NCBI RefSeq assembly: GCF_021696945.1 | Contig: NZ_JACYHE010000045.1 | Location: forward strand, 1-47,397 | DNA from: Streptomyces sp. JJ36 | GTDB lineage: Bacteria > Actinomycetota > Actinomycetes > Streptomycetales > Streptomycetaceae | DNA: 47,397 bases | Reading direction: 5' to 3' | In this document: piece by piece, positions 32,001 through 37,807 of the stretch | How the letters are laid out: every line of letters starts with the position of its first letter | Position numbering within the stretch: the first letter of the stretch is position 1 | The notes under the pieces: generated by a model | Seen by the model: only the letters and a program-made list of their open reading frames with translations | Told to the model about the DNA's origin: nothing | Database searches by the model: none | Translations under genes and position numbers: made by a program

Positions 32001-33225
32001 CACCATGACCCGTGGAGACGGCAGTGTCGGCACGAGCACGAGCCAGACGGGCGGCGGCTCGCTGAGCGTGACCGGGTACAAGAAGGTGAGCGGCGGGGGC
32101 CTGCGCAAGACCGAGGGGACGGTCGGGACCCGTTACGACCGGTACGGGAACGTCGTCAGCGTCTCTTTCCACGTCCAGCACTTCCGCAGAACCCCGGACG
32201 TGCAGGTTGGAATGAGTAAATGGCAGCCGTACACACCCGGTGATTCAACCGGCGCGCACGCCTTCCTCGACGTGCTGGGGATGACCCCCGTCATCGGGGC
32301 CGGCGCAGACCTGCTCAACGCGGGGATGTACATCACGGAGGGGAACTACGCAGAGGCCGGGATGAGCTTCGTCGCCCTCATTCCGGGCGTCGGAGACGGC
32401 ATTCAGGGCGCACGCAAGGGCATCAAGTTCTCCGCGTGGTTGAGAAAAACCTGCCGCAACAGCTTCGTCCCCGGAACCGAGGTGCTTCTCGCCGACGGCA
32501 CGACCAAGCCCATCGAGGAACTGGAACTCGGTGACGAGGTCGTGGCGACGGACCCCGAGACCGGCGAGACCGCGGACAAGACGGTCACGGCCACGATCCA
32601 CACCAAGGACGACAAGCGGTATGTCGACCTGACCGTGGCCGACGGTGAGGGCGGCAGCGACGTGCTCACCACCACCGAGCACCATCCCTTCTGGTCCGAG
32701 TCGGAGCAGGAGTGGCTCGACGCCGGTGAACTCGATCCCGGCATGACCCTCCGCACCGACGACGACACCACCGTCGCGGTCCGCGTCGTCCGCACCTACA
32801 CGGCCCTCTTCGACACCTACAACCTCACGGTCCAGGACCTCCACACGTACTATGTCCTCGCGGGCGAGACTCCGGTTCTCGTTCACAACCGCGGCGGGTG
32901 CGTGAATTGGGCTTCCAACAGCGTGAAAACGTGGGGTCATACATTCAAGACTCATGGCGCCGGAGCGAAGAACACAAAGGCTCTGACCGATCGAGCTCGT
33001 AGCACCGGGAATCAGCAAGGTCAGTGGCTGGACAATGACGCCGCTGCAGAATTCTTGAGGGATCTCCATGTCGAGGGAGCCGGGCCAAGGTCGGTACGCA
33101 TTCCGGAAGGATTGGGGCAGGTCATTATGCCGGATGGGAGTATCGTCCAAGCGCGGGCAGCTACCATCGTCCCCAGTCCAAATGGGCTGTACAAGACGAG
33201 CTTCCCGATCATCGGTCCGAACTAG
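26008..33225 (+). CDS. Secreted RHS-repeat polymorphic toxin with Hint domain
   Basis: The protein is 2405 residues from ATG 26008 (GGGAGGTGGGG upstream). It has a signal peptide (about 1-36), a Pro/Ser/Thr stalk (about 85-215) and a conserved N-terminal domain ending LVKMPACALTTP. An SpvB-like region (YQVPIQVPEPPMGSAPGVAL) precedes many YD/RHS repeats (about 1090-1900). The RHS core reads GARMYDPALGRFLSTDELV...YSDPSGL (about 1930-1980). An intein-like Hint domain runs from Cys2149 (FVPGTEVLLADG) to VHN2294, probably for release of the tip. The last 111 residues are the toxin tip, with GHTFKTHG and terminal YKTSFPI, perhaps an RNase-like fold. G+C drops sharply over the tip. It should act against neighbouring cells, with the downstream genes providing protection. 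Confidence 0.93.
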   Translation: MLGRLSARSRPVAVSLSSAMLAALLSAVSFAAPAVALDGGEDVPSVPGQPHGEVPGQRIEKSMKPLPEPVWPQAGRAVVDLTQSAPGEPGRLAASPEPSPPATGTEVAGVVALAPAPPHEAGTGTQLVTREAETASSSAGPTSESSPPASASPEPSAAGASASPSAAPSDTTSASPSDTTSAPPTETPTATASPSPSPTTSSSEDGAELLAPDQVAVEVLDRAAVEPAGGVGLGVRLTRTDGVGQAGPVELSLDYSGFRHAYGGDFASRLRLVKMPACALTTPEADGCAAREFVQADNDLAAGKLTATVEADPDASTATDGGVATQLGAAAPAAASTSDGTVYAATTGSSSDTGDYRASPLGQSGSWDVSVGSGAFTYQVPIQVPEPPMGSAPGVALSYNSQSVDGRTSSSNNQASWAGMGWDLNTGFIERRYRNCTQDGLPTIADLCWDSPNTGEEPSGAVYVINLGGVTSPLVQDNTGTGSYHVQDDPGWRVQRMFGGHGADDEYWVVSHQDGTRYYFGWGRSERTGTGTGSVWTVPVVGNDAGEPCHGQFPEPCTQAWRWNVDRVVDGNEVETIYFYDKEYNHYRSVANEDQARRYVSGGYVDEIQYGWSSQIGSGQLPAKVEFSHVNRCAERMSEDNPLDNPPPACPTIASSPSSYPDVPLDLRCDGTADDYHCAGKTYYPTFFLEDMLWDIKTYVRDDNGSPWSLVMQYQMKYALTNPSGPVDGTLWLDYIQRKAYGSDPDLTLPTLNFNGTNLDNQVGPNELRFRRITGVYTALGSKVSVHYGFANPCYAGDLPSQSNNSQDCYWQKWTPEGGEATTGWFKKFLVKDVTVDPRVGEGSGGDGAPQLTTTYNYYGGAGWRFTGDPLTKDEDETWSDWRGYRNPRVTTGAGDHEHSTYYWRYRGLHGDRTSKTDPSATRTVTLTDSTGTRWTDYAWLAGRTLETSHRDNSSGSPVSKKRVRHEYWVHNTAQYVGLPDARFVREKRTTTRTKISTSTSDQSTWREHVVQHEYDDTSGTSTTFGLPLRIDDWGETGVGDNRCTTYGRAYNTDDLNAAGVQRWTVLPDQVRTYSAGCTNRAASNQNSSTVTLYDGAASVAENNPYDGNPTEIRRHTDAIGYRATKAAYDPAGRITETWDGKGRSTTTTYTPANTWPLSGVAVVGPDPDGFGSGTPMTRTTWYSRYWGAPWKIVDANGNTTRIHLDAAGRTAEVWKPTEEPAHPDGDPSLLFGYSTPTSSSNVPYAANGPSRVTSQTLQSGSTYLESHAYFDGLGRVRETQTPAPGGTGRDVTTTRYDSSGNVTGTSAAFHNTGTAGSGMVLPAVSDLPSYHDVVRDWAGRTTEAKIMVNGTDQSAGHTLTEYHGDHTRVTPPVGGATDTYTDVYGQTSRIVEHDGGDTHTTRYGYTGKGELKTITDALGNTTAYTYNWLGDRLTTDDPDAGSSSATYDANGNVATTTDAENVTVTRTYDAMDRLTGIEQGATLLASYTYDTAPGGKGLPATSTSYADGNAWTSTVTGYDARGRALGQELTVPAGAGVLAGTYTVGLHYDAADHVTAVDYPALGGLPAETVTTEYTDQGQVSTLSSPLATYVAATDYDNLARLTGRTYGTESTTGTTAARAYTYDDTNGTGALRTVQTATSASAGLVQDDTFTRNDAGITTAVTDAVAGQRECFRYDPLNRLTAAWTTGSAQQCATTGEPNADFTAGPDPYQKVYTHDPIGNLQSVTDTTASGSTARDYRYPGYSADESSYTPGAAHPHAVTTAGADNYSYNAAGQVTSRTAGGVTSTFEWNAQNRITGITEQYSGGEEETTYVYDAGGALLMRTSATEDVLYVSGHEVHVPAGGTARATRSYVSGGTTVALRTASDTEPDGELTWLMSDGQASTQLTVLAATGAVTRRRYTPYGDQRGGTTLPAGTDRGFLGEPEDDATGLSLLGARMYDPALGRFLSTDELVSPYDPQNLGAYAYARNNPVLYSDPSGLRLACGGAGGTVVPCGEGTMTRGDGSVGTSTSQTGGGSLSVTGYKKVSGGGLRKTEGTVGTRYDRYGNVVSVSFHVQHFRRTPDVQVGMSKWQPYTPGDSTGAHAFLDVLGMTPVIGAGADLLNAGMYITEGNYAEAGMSFVALIPGVGDGIQGARKGIKFSAWLRKTCRNSFVPGTEVLLADGTTKPIEELELGDEVVATDPETGETADKTVTATIHTKDDKRYVDLTVADGEGGSDVLTTTEHHPFWSESEQEWLDAGELDPGMTLRTDDDTTVAVRVVRTYTALFDTYNLTVQDLHTYYVLAGETPVLVHNRGGCVNWASNSVKTWGHTFKTHGAGAKNTKALTDRARSTGNQQGQWLDNDAAAEFLRDLHVEGAGPRSVRIPEGLGQVIMPDGSIVQARAATIVPSPNGLYKTSFPIIGPN

Positions 33226-33237
33226 GAGTCTGGAGAG

Positions 33238-33744
33238 ATGAGCTTCTCTGTGTCCTTCCATCCGGCTGTGCCGTCAGGTGCTGTGTCTCCTGCCTCAGCG
33301 AGGCTTGATCCGGATGACGATTATGAGACCCTCGTCATGGAGGCATGCAGTGCCCTCTCTGATGCCGGAGGCAGTAGGTTCCACATCGGCGGCTTCGGGA
33401 GTGATGAATGGCCGCTCGATGTCGCGTATGACTTGTCTGCCTTCATGGAGCAGCTCCCGTCGCTTCTGGTGGGTGTGCGCGATCGTCGCGAAGTCGAGGT
33501 GGACCTCTACTCGCAAGGCATCGAGAGGACTTTGACTTTCCGCTCAAGCGGGGATCTTGTGGCGATTCACTGCGATTCGCGGACCAATTGGGTTCCAAAC
33601 CCAGACCACGAGAGCATTGCACGAAGTGAGCTAGTCGCGATGCTCTCCGCATTGGCCGAAGACTTCGCCAGAGGGTTGAAGGCGATCAATTCCGAATTGT
33701 CGGAGGTCGCGCCATTCGAACGTTGGTTGGAGGGTGAGGTGTAG
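33238..33744 (+). CDS. Probable immunity protein of the RHS toxin
   Basis: The protein is 168 residues. It starts 13 bases after the RHS stop (TAGGAG then ATG), the standard place for a polymorphic-toxin immunity gene. It is acidic, soluble and without signal peptide or membrane segments, as expected for a cytoplasmic binder of a toxin tip. I recognise no named immunity family. Visible features are the N-terminal acidic segment LDPDDDYETLVMEAC, ESIARSELVAMLSALAEDFARGL (helical) and a terminal FERWLEGEV. The base composition is much less G+C-rich than the rest of the window, matching the adjacent toxin tip. The role is inferred from position only. Confidence 0.75.
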   Translation: MSFSVSFHPAVPSGAVSPASARLDPDDDYETLVMEACSALSDAGGSRFHIGGFGSDEWPLDVAYDLSAFMEQLPSLLVGVRDRREVEVDLYSQGIERTLTFRSSGDLVAIHCDSRTNWVPNPDHESIARSELVAMLSALAEDFARGLKAINSELSEVAPFERWLEGEV

Positions 33745-33898
33745 CCTCACTCACTGCCCGATCGTCCACTACAAGGTGGCCACTGGAACATTCGGTACTT
33801 CACCACAGGAAACGGAAATCGATGACAGGAGCCCCCGTACATCGATAATGGCCATGGTGCACGGTGTTTTATCTCCAAGGGCGGAGAGGTCTGGTTCG

Positions 33899-34384
33899 AT
33901 GACGTACTCCGATAACAGCCAGCCGTCTGACGAGGCCCACGTTGCTTGTGGACTCGTTCTGGACACGGACGATATTGAGATTCTGTTCCAGGCCGCTCAC
34001 CAGCTCGCGAACTACGATGAAGCGCGGCTCGCAGCGCTAGGCTGTCCAGTATCTTTTCTGGAAAGACTTATCGATGATTTGCGTGAAATACGGAACCGAT
34101 CTGGGGAATCATCGAAGGTTCGCATTTTCGTTATCGCGAGATCGCTACTCGAAGGGGAGGAGGGGGAGGTGGAAGGGGAGGTGGAAGCTGTCGTCGCCGA
34201 AGTTGTGGAGGAGGGTGCGGTTGCACTTCGCACAGAACTCTCCATGGTCGTAGCGAAGTTCCCCGAATTTATGCACTTTATTACCTCCTCTATGGGGTCG
34301 CGAGAGTTCTTTCTCAGGGCCGGGTTCAATGTGGACGAAATGGAATCACTCATGGCGAGACTCGAAGGGGGCTTGGCCAGGTAA
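33899..34384 (+). CDS. Small acidic protein of the toxin/immunity cassette
   Basis: The protein is 161 residues from the ATG at 33899 (GGAGAGGT 8 bases upstream); the frame is open further back but without a ribosome site. It is acidic and contains a simple-sequence Glu/Val/Gly tract (EGEEGEVEGEVEAVVAEVVEEG). By eye it seems to hold two related halves, LAALGCPVSFLERLIDDL and FLRAGFNVDEMESLMARL. The second half resembles part of the next gene's product. Local G+C is close to 50%. It could be an orphan or accessory immunity protein. No known family is recognised. Confidence 0.65.
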   Translation: MTYSDNSQPSDEAHVACGLVLDTDDIEILFQAAHQLANYDEARLAALGCPVSFLERLIDDLREIRNRSGESSKVRIFVIARSLLEGEEGEVEGEVEAVVAEVVEEGAVALRTELSMVVAKFPEFMHFITSSMGSREFFLRAGFNVDEMESLMARLEGGLAR

Positions 34385-34528
34385 CGATAACAGAGAGGTG
34401 GGTGAAGCGTTTGGTGCCTTTTGCAGTGGAGATTATGGGGTGAAGCCGGTGTGAGGTCACTGAGCGGCGGTCTTCTGTGTCCCCTTTGGGTATATATCGG
34501 TCAAGCGGCGTGAGAGTTGGGCTGTTTC

Positions 34529-34900
34529 ATGCGTGCCAGTGAACGCGATGAGCAAGTCGTGATTGTGGCCAGCCGTGACGAGGTACGGCGTATGGCCGGC
34601 GTCATGGCAGAGGGGCTAAGCCTGCTTAGCCGCCCCGAGTTCTACATTCGTACCGGTTGCGCAAAGCCGAATATCGAGCAACTGGTTGAGCTCCTGTGGT
34701 GCCTGGCCGAGTGCGTGAGAAGCGAGTTCGACATTGAAGTCGTTGCTGGGGTTGAGAGAGAGGAGAACCCTCCTCGCCCCAGAAATTGCTGCCGTGTGTC
34801 AGCCGACAAGGGCAAGGTAGTGGAGGCTGGCGATGCCACCAGTGGCAGGCTCCACGGGAACCGGGCCCGGCCGCACTCTTCTGGCCCGAGTCATGAATAG
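34529..34900 (+). CDS. Small hypothetical protein, related motif to preceding gene
   Basis: The protein is 123 residues from the ATG at 34529; a TTG at 34517 is an alternative and the ribosome site (GAGAG) is weak. The first ~80 residues look real: VVIVASRDEVRRMAGVMAEG, then RPEFYIRTGCAKPNIEQLVELL, a motif shared with the C-terminus of the preceding protein (EFFLRAGFNVDEMESLMARL). The last ~40 residues are basic, low complexity and unlike a folded domain, suggesting an overrun after a frameshift or loss of the normal end. It overlaps the next gene's upstream ATG. Probably a relic or orphan immunity-type gene. Confidence 0.5.
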   Translation: MRASERDEQVVIVASRDEVRRMAGVMAEGLSLLSRPEFYIRTGCAKPNIEQLVELLWCLAECVRSEFDIEVVAGVEREENPPRPRNCCRVSADKGKVVEAGDATSGRLHGNRARPHSSGPSHE

Positions 34901-34901
34901 C

Positions 34902-35162
34902 ATGGCGCATGGCGAACTCTCTTCAGGAGGACCGTTGGTCCTGCTGTTCGGGGGTGCGATCTTCTTCATGACTGTAGGTCTTCGGGATCTGGTGAACGAG
35001 AGAAAGTCGGGCGCCCAGGCCGTGAACAAGGAGAGAGCGAAGTTCGGGTTCTCGCCCCGTAGCGAACGGGAGACCCGGTTGCTGATGCGCCTTCTGGGTG
35101 TTGTTGCGATAACCGTCGGCCTCGCCTGTGGCGTAGGTGGCGTCGTCGTGGCTCTGCGGTGA
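34902..35162 (+). CDS. 86-residue two-helix membrane protein, paralogue 1
   Basis: The ATG at 34902 was chosen because the product then matches the downstream paralogue end to end (both 86 residues). The protein has two hydrophobic helices (about 11-31 and 64-84) joined by a basic loop containing NERKSGAQAVN and SPRSERETRLLMR. It begins MAHGELSSGG and ends VVVALR. By eye 46 of 86 positions are identical to the second copy, without gaps. There is no obvious ribosome site, and an ATG at 34893 is also possible. The function is unknown. Position after the toxin/immunity genes raises a membrane-level immunity or accessory role. Confidence 0.65.
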   Translation: MAHGELSSGGPLVLLFGGAIFFMTVGLRDLVNERKSGAQAVNKERAKFGFSPRSERETRLLMRLLGVVAITVGLACGVGGVVVALR

Positions 35163-35372
35163 TTCGTTGGGTCAGAGGAGTTCGGCGCGCTCAACTGTCA
35201 TTCGGCGGCAGCTCACGGGTGCCGTGCCCTGTGGGGCCACTTCGGGCATGTGCTGAAGGCGCAGTGCTCGGTGCTGTCGGAGCCCGTGGTCGCCGTGCCG
35301 CGTTGGAGCGTGCCGAAGTCGGCTCCGGCGCGAGGGGGCCGACACATGCGGAGTGGAGGGGAACCGAACGCC

Positions 35373-35633
35373 ATGGCCAAGGAGCAACTCTCCTCAGGCG
35401 GCCAATTGATCGTCCTGGCGTGGTCGGCTGTAGTCTTCCTCTGCGTTGGTGCTTGGCTCCTGGTGAGTGAGAGGAAGTGGGGCGCGAAGGTCATCAACGA
35501 CTGGAGAGCGCAGTCCGGGGCCTCTCCGCGCGGTGAGCGGGAAACGCGGATACTGATGCGCGTTATCGGGACGGTGTTCATCATCGGCGGGCTCGGCATC
35601 ACCGCGGGAGCTGTGGCCGTGGCGCTCCGGTGA
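35373..35633 (+). CDS. 86-residue two-helix membrane protein, paralogue 2
   Basis: This is the second copy, beginning MAKEQLSSGG, with helices at about 11-31 and 64-84 and the loop SERKWGAKVIN...SPRGERETRILMR. The GGAGGGG at 35355-35361 gives it a better ribosome site than copy 1. Ungapped identity to copy 1 is about 53%, so the duplication is old enough to have diverged. The most constant block is SPRxERETRxLMR, predicted to face the cytoplasm if both ends are outside, or the reverse. No known family is recognised. The 210 bases between the copies hold no supported gene. Confidence 0.72.
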   Translation: MAKEQLSSGGQLIVLAWSAVVFLCVGAWLLVSERKWGAKVINDWRAQSGASPRGERETRILMRVIGTVFIIGGLGITAGAVAVALR

Positions 35634-35703
35634 AGGCCGTTCCCGGGACTTCTGAGTCTGCGGTGGTCGGCCGTACACTCGCCCCCGAGACGGGGGTGGG
35701 TGT

Positions 35704-36414
35704 GTGAGCGTCCGGCATGAGATGCCGCACCTCAAGAGCGAGCAGATCGTCGAGGTGCGGGTGGAGTTCCGCCACTTCTGTCTTCAGGAGGCCGACGAGG
35801 ACTTCGTACCGGTGGAGTACCCGGATGGGCGGGACGCCGACGACGCGTTCCTGACCCCGTACGAGGGGCGCGTGGACGTGCGGAGTGCAGGCCATACCCA
35901 CACCGCGACGCTCACCGCACAGGTGTGGCAGCACGAGCCACCGGCCGAGCACGAGCAGTGGGACGTGCAAGGGGACACGGAGCTGTACTCGGAGACCGGC
36001 CACTTGTCACTGCTGACTTGCGGCGGCCCCATGCTGGACTCCTCGATCGACCTCGGCACCCCGCGTGTCAGGTGGCGGGTGCGCGTCTACAGCGCGGGGC
36101 GCGAGGAGGTGGCGTGGCTGGCCACTCAGTGCGTGCCGGAGGGCGTGGAGCGCTACCTGGCGCAATTCTGGCCGGCTGCACGGCAGGGAGCTTGCCCTGG
36201 AACAAGCACGTGGCGGTGTGGTGCGTACCGTGGCCGTCGCCTGTGCCCGGCCGTCTATGCGACCCCGCGCCGCACGGCCGCGACGAACACCCGCCACTGG
36301 GCCGCCGGGAACACCAGCACGGGCCCGTCCGGGCACTTGCCGTCCCGCACAGGAACGGCCCCGGGGACGCCGTCGGCGACCTCGATGCAGTTCCCGCCGC
36401 TGCCGTTGCTGTAG
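35704..36414 (+). CDS. Hypothetical protein, C-terminus uncertain (overlaps antisense DUF397)
   Basis: The open frame gives 236 residues from the GTG at 35704; ATG 35722 is in frame as an alternative. Residues 1-160 look like a genuine soluble domain: IVEVRVEFRHFCLQEADEDFVPVEYPDG, VWQHEPPAEHEQWDVQGDTELYS, VRVYSAGREEVAWLATQCVPEGVERYLAQFWP. The remaining ~75 residues are low complexity and run antisense to the DUF397 gene at 36255-36434. The natural end is probably near 36180, and the original stop may have been lost by a frameshift or rearrangement. The function is unknown. Confidence 0.55.
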   Translation: MSVRHEMPHLKSEQIVEVRVEFRHFCLQEADEDFVPVEYPDGRDADDAFLTPYEGRVDVRSAGHTHTATLTAQVWQHEPPAEHEQWDVQGDTELYSETGHLSLLTCGGPMLDSSIDLGTPRVRWRVRVYSAGREEVAWLATQCVPEGVERYLAQFWPAARQGACPGTSTWRCGAYRGRRLCPAVYATPRRTAATNTRHWAAGNTSTGPSGHLPSRTGTAPGTPSATSMQFPPLPLL

Positions 36415-36434
36415 GTACTGCTGCGCCAGTCCAT
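36255..36434 (-). CDS. DUF397 protein, copy 3
   Basis: This 59-residue small DUF397 protein starts MDWRSSTYSNGSGGNCIEVAD and continues PVRDGKCPDGPVLVFPAAQWRVF, the complete family signature. The ATG at 36434 follows AAGGGGG. It is the last of three tandem DUF397 genes downstream of the XRE regulator. DUF397 proteins typically accompany WhiJ-like XRE regulators in Streptomyces and are thought to antagonise or modulate them. Copy 3 is slightly more divergent (Ser for Lys after WR). It lies antisense to the tail of the gene at 35704-36414. Confidence 0.88.
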   Translation of the reverse strand: MDWRSSTYSNGSGGNCIEVADGVPGAVPVRDGKCPDGPVLVFPAAQWRVFVAAVRRGVA

Positions 36435-36453
36435 GCGGCCCCCTTGCCGCCGA

Positions 36454-36624
36454 CTACTCCCTGACGGTTTCCACGAAAGCGGTCCAAGCCTCGGCGGAGA
36501 AGGTGAGAACCGGCCCTTCGGCGCGCTTGCTGTCCCGTACGGGCACGACCTCAGGAAGATCGTCACTCACTTCGAGGCAGTCGCCCCCGTCACCGTTGCT
36601 GTAGCTGCTCTTACGCCAGTCCAC
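36454..36624 (-). CDS. DUF397 protein, copy 2
   Basis: The protein is 56 residues from the GTG at 36624, preceded by GAGGAGG. Sequence VDWRKSSYSNGDGGDCLEVSD then VPVRDSKRAEGPVLTFSAEAW is a full DUF397 domain. It is the middle copy of the tandem trio, 19 bases from each neighbour, so the three are surely one transcript. The acidic character and small size fit a protein-protein partner of the XRE regulator. Differences from copies 1 and 3 are spread along the length, so the trio is not a recent perfect duplication. Confidence 0.9.
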   Translation of the reverse strand: MDWRKSSYSNGDGGDCLEVSDDLPEVVPVRDSKRAEGPVLTFSAEAWTAFVETVRE

Positions 36625-36643
36625 GCGGCCTCCTCGTTGCCGG

Positions 36644-36841
36644 TTACCTCGTGACGAAGTCCAGGAAGGTGGTCCACTGCTCCTCGGGGAACGCGAGGAC
36701 GGGGCCGCCGGCCTGCTTGCTGTCCCGCACGGGCACGAGCCCGGGGACGCCGTCGGCGACCTCGACGCAGTCGCCGCCGCTGCCGTTGCTGTAGCTGCTC
36801 TTGCGCCAAGCGTCCGGGAGTACATCACTGTTGCGGAGCAT
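36644..36841 (-). CDS. DUF397 protein, copy 1
   Basis: The protein is 65 residues from the ATG at 36841 (GGAGG 8 bases upstream). A short N-terminal extension (MLRNSDVLPDA) precedes the DUF397 signature WRKSSYSNGSGGDCVEVAD...VPVRDSKQAGGPVLAFPEEQW. Its first codons overlap the end of the XRE gene by 17 bases, which couples the two. This is the copy in the standard XRE-DUF397 position; the extension is common for such first partners. It probably binds the XRE protein and controls its DNA-binding, by analogy with WhiJ systems. Confidence 0.9.
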   Translation of the reverse strand: MLRNSDVLPDAWRKSSYSNGSGGDCVEVADGVPGLVPVRDSKQAGGPVLAFPEEQWTTFLDFVTR

Positions 36842-37673
36842 CTCGGTGGCCTCCTGCCGCTTCCTCGATCGTGGAGAGGGACGCCCTCGGTGAAAGTGCG
36901 GCCGCCCTGAGTAGATCGTAGGACTTCCGGTACTGCTGCACGAGCGTTGGATCGTCCACGAGTTGACCGCTGTGCAACGCCTCCGTGTAGGCCACCGGCG
37001 GTGCGTCGGCAAAGGTCATCAGCTTCACGGTGCCGACCATGAACGGGTGCGCCCCGGCGTTCAGCGGAAGTACCTGCACAAGGATCCGGCCACGGCGCGC
37101 CAGGTCCGCGATATGGGCGAACTGCTCCGCCATCACCTCCCGGTCCGCGATCGGGTGCCGCAGCAGGTACTCGTGCAGGACCACCCACAGCTCGGGCGTG
37201 CGCGGGTCGTCGAAGACGCTCGCCCGCGCCAGGCGCGCCTCGACCTTGGCGGTCACGTCCTCCGGCTGCTCCAGCGGGTGGGTCGCGCGCACCACGGCCC
37301 GGGCGTACGGACCGGTCTGCAGCAGCCCGGGAATCAGCGACGGCGCCCACTCCTCGATCGTGCGCGCCCGCTTCTCCTGCTCCACCACGTCCGCGAAGTA
37401 CTCGGCGTGGCCGCCGCGGCGGGCCTTGCGGGCGTCCTCGCAGCGGCGTTCGAAGAAGCCGTCCGTGTGGAGCACCTGGTCGGCGTGGCGGGCGAGGTCC
37501 AGGGGCATGCGCCGTTCACCGAGCTCGATCTGGCTCAGATACGCCACGCTGTAGAAGCAGCCCTCGGTCAGCTCCTGCAACGTCATCCCCGCCGCTTCGC
37601 GCTTCCACCGCAACTCCGCGCCGTAGAACGCGGAGACGCTGGCCGCCGCGTCGAGATCCTTCCGTGGTGGCAC
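36825..37673 (-). CDS. WhiJ-like XRE regulator (DUF5753 type)
   Basis: The protein is 282 residues from the GTG at 37673 (GGGAGGG upstream). An N-terminal helix-turn-helix (about 15-70; LRWKREAAGMTLQELTEGCFYSVAYLSQIELGERRMP) is followed by the DUF5753 ligand-type domain. That domain includes YFADVVEQEKRARTIEEWAPSLIPGLLQTGPYARAVV, IADREVMAEQFAHIADLARRGRILVQVLPL and HPFMVGTVKLMTF. This is the classic Streptomyces WhiJ/AbaA-type regulator, cytoplasmic, paired with DUF397 proteins and an ATPase. Such clusters influence development and antibiotic production. It is divergent from the ATPase gene, with 134 bases between starts. Confidence 0.92.
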   Translation of the reverse strand: MPPRKDLDAAASVSAFYGAELRWKREAAGMTLQELTEGCFYSVAYLSQIELGERRMPLDLARHADQVLHTDGFFERRCEDARKARRGGHAEYFADVVEQEKRARTIEEWAPSLIPGLLQTGPYARAVVRATHPLEQPEDVTAKVEARLARASVFDDPRTPELWVVLHEYLLRHPIADREVMAEQFAHIADLARRGRILVQVLPLNAGAHPFMVGTVKLMTFADAPPVAYTEALHSGQLVDDPTLVQQYRKSYDLLRAAALSPRASLSTIEEAAGGHRDAPQQ

Positions 37674-37807
37674 CCGTCACCCTCCCTCTCCCCGGCACGG
37701 CCGCTCGGCGCGCCGCGCTGCTGAACCTCAACCCCTTTCACGCTAGGTCGCGTATGCCGATTCTGTGAGTGATTCGTCACGCAGAGCACACGGAGAGGTG
37801 ACCCCGC

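Noticed and set aside
26590..32181. A 1863-residue open frame antisense to the RHS gene
   Set aside because: The opposite strand encodes conserved RHS repeats with a clear signal peptide and core. The antisense frame is Gly/Val/Arg-biased and comes from the G+C-rich third-position pattern.
32452..32889. Self-splicing intein
   Set aside because: The Hint domain is followed by Arg-Gly and a toxin-like tip. Location after RHS repeats fits a pretoxin Hint domain for release rather than splicing of a housekeeping protein.
34612..34631. Stem GGCTAAG/CTTAGCC inside the gene at 34529
   Set aside because: The 7-bp stem lies within coding sequence without a terminator or operator context, so it is probably chance.
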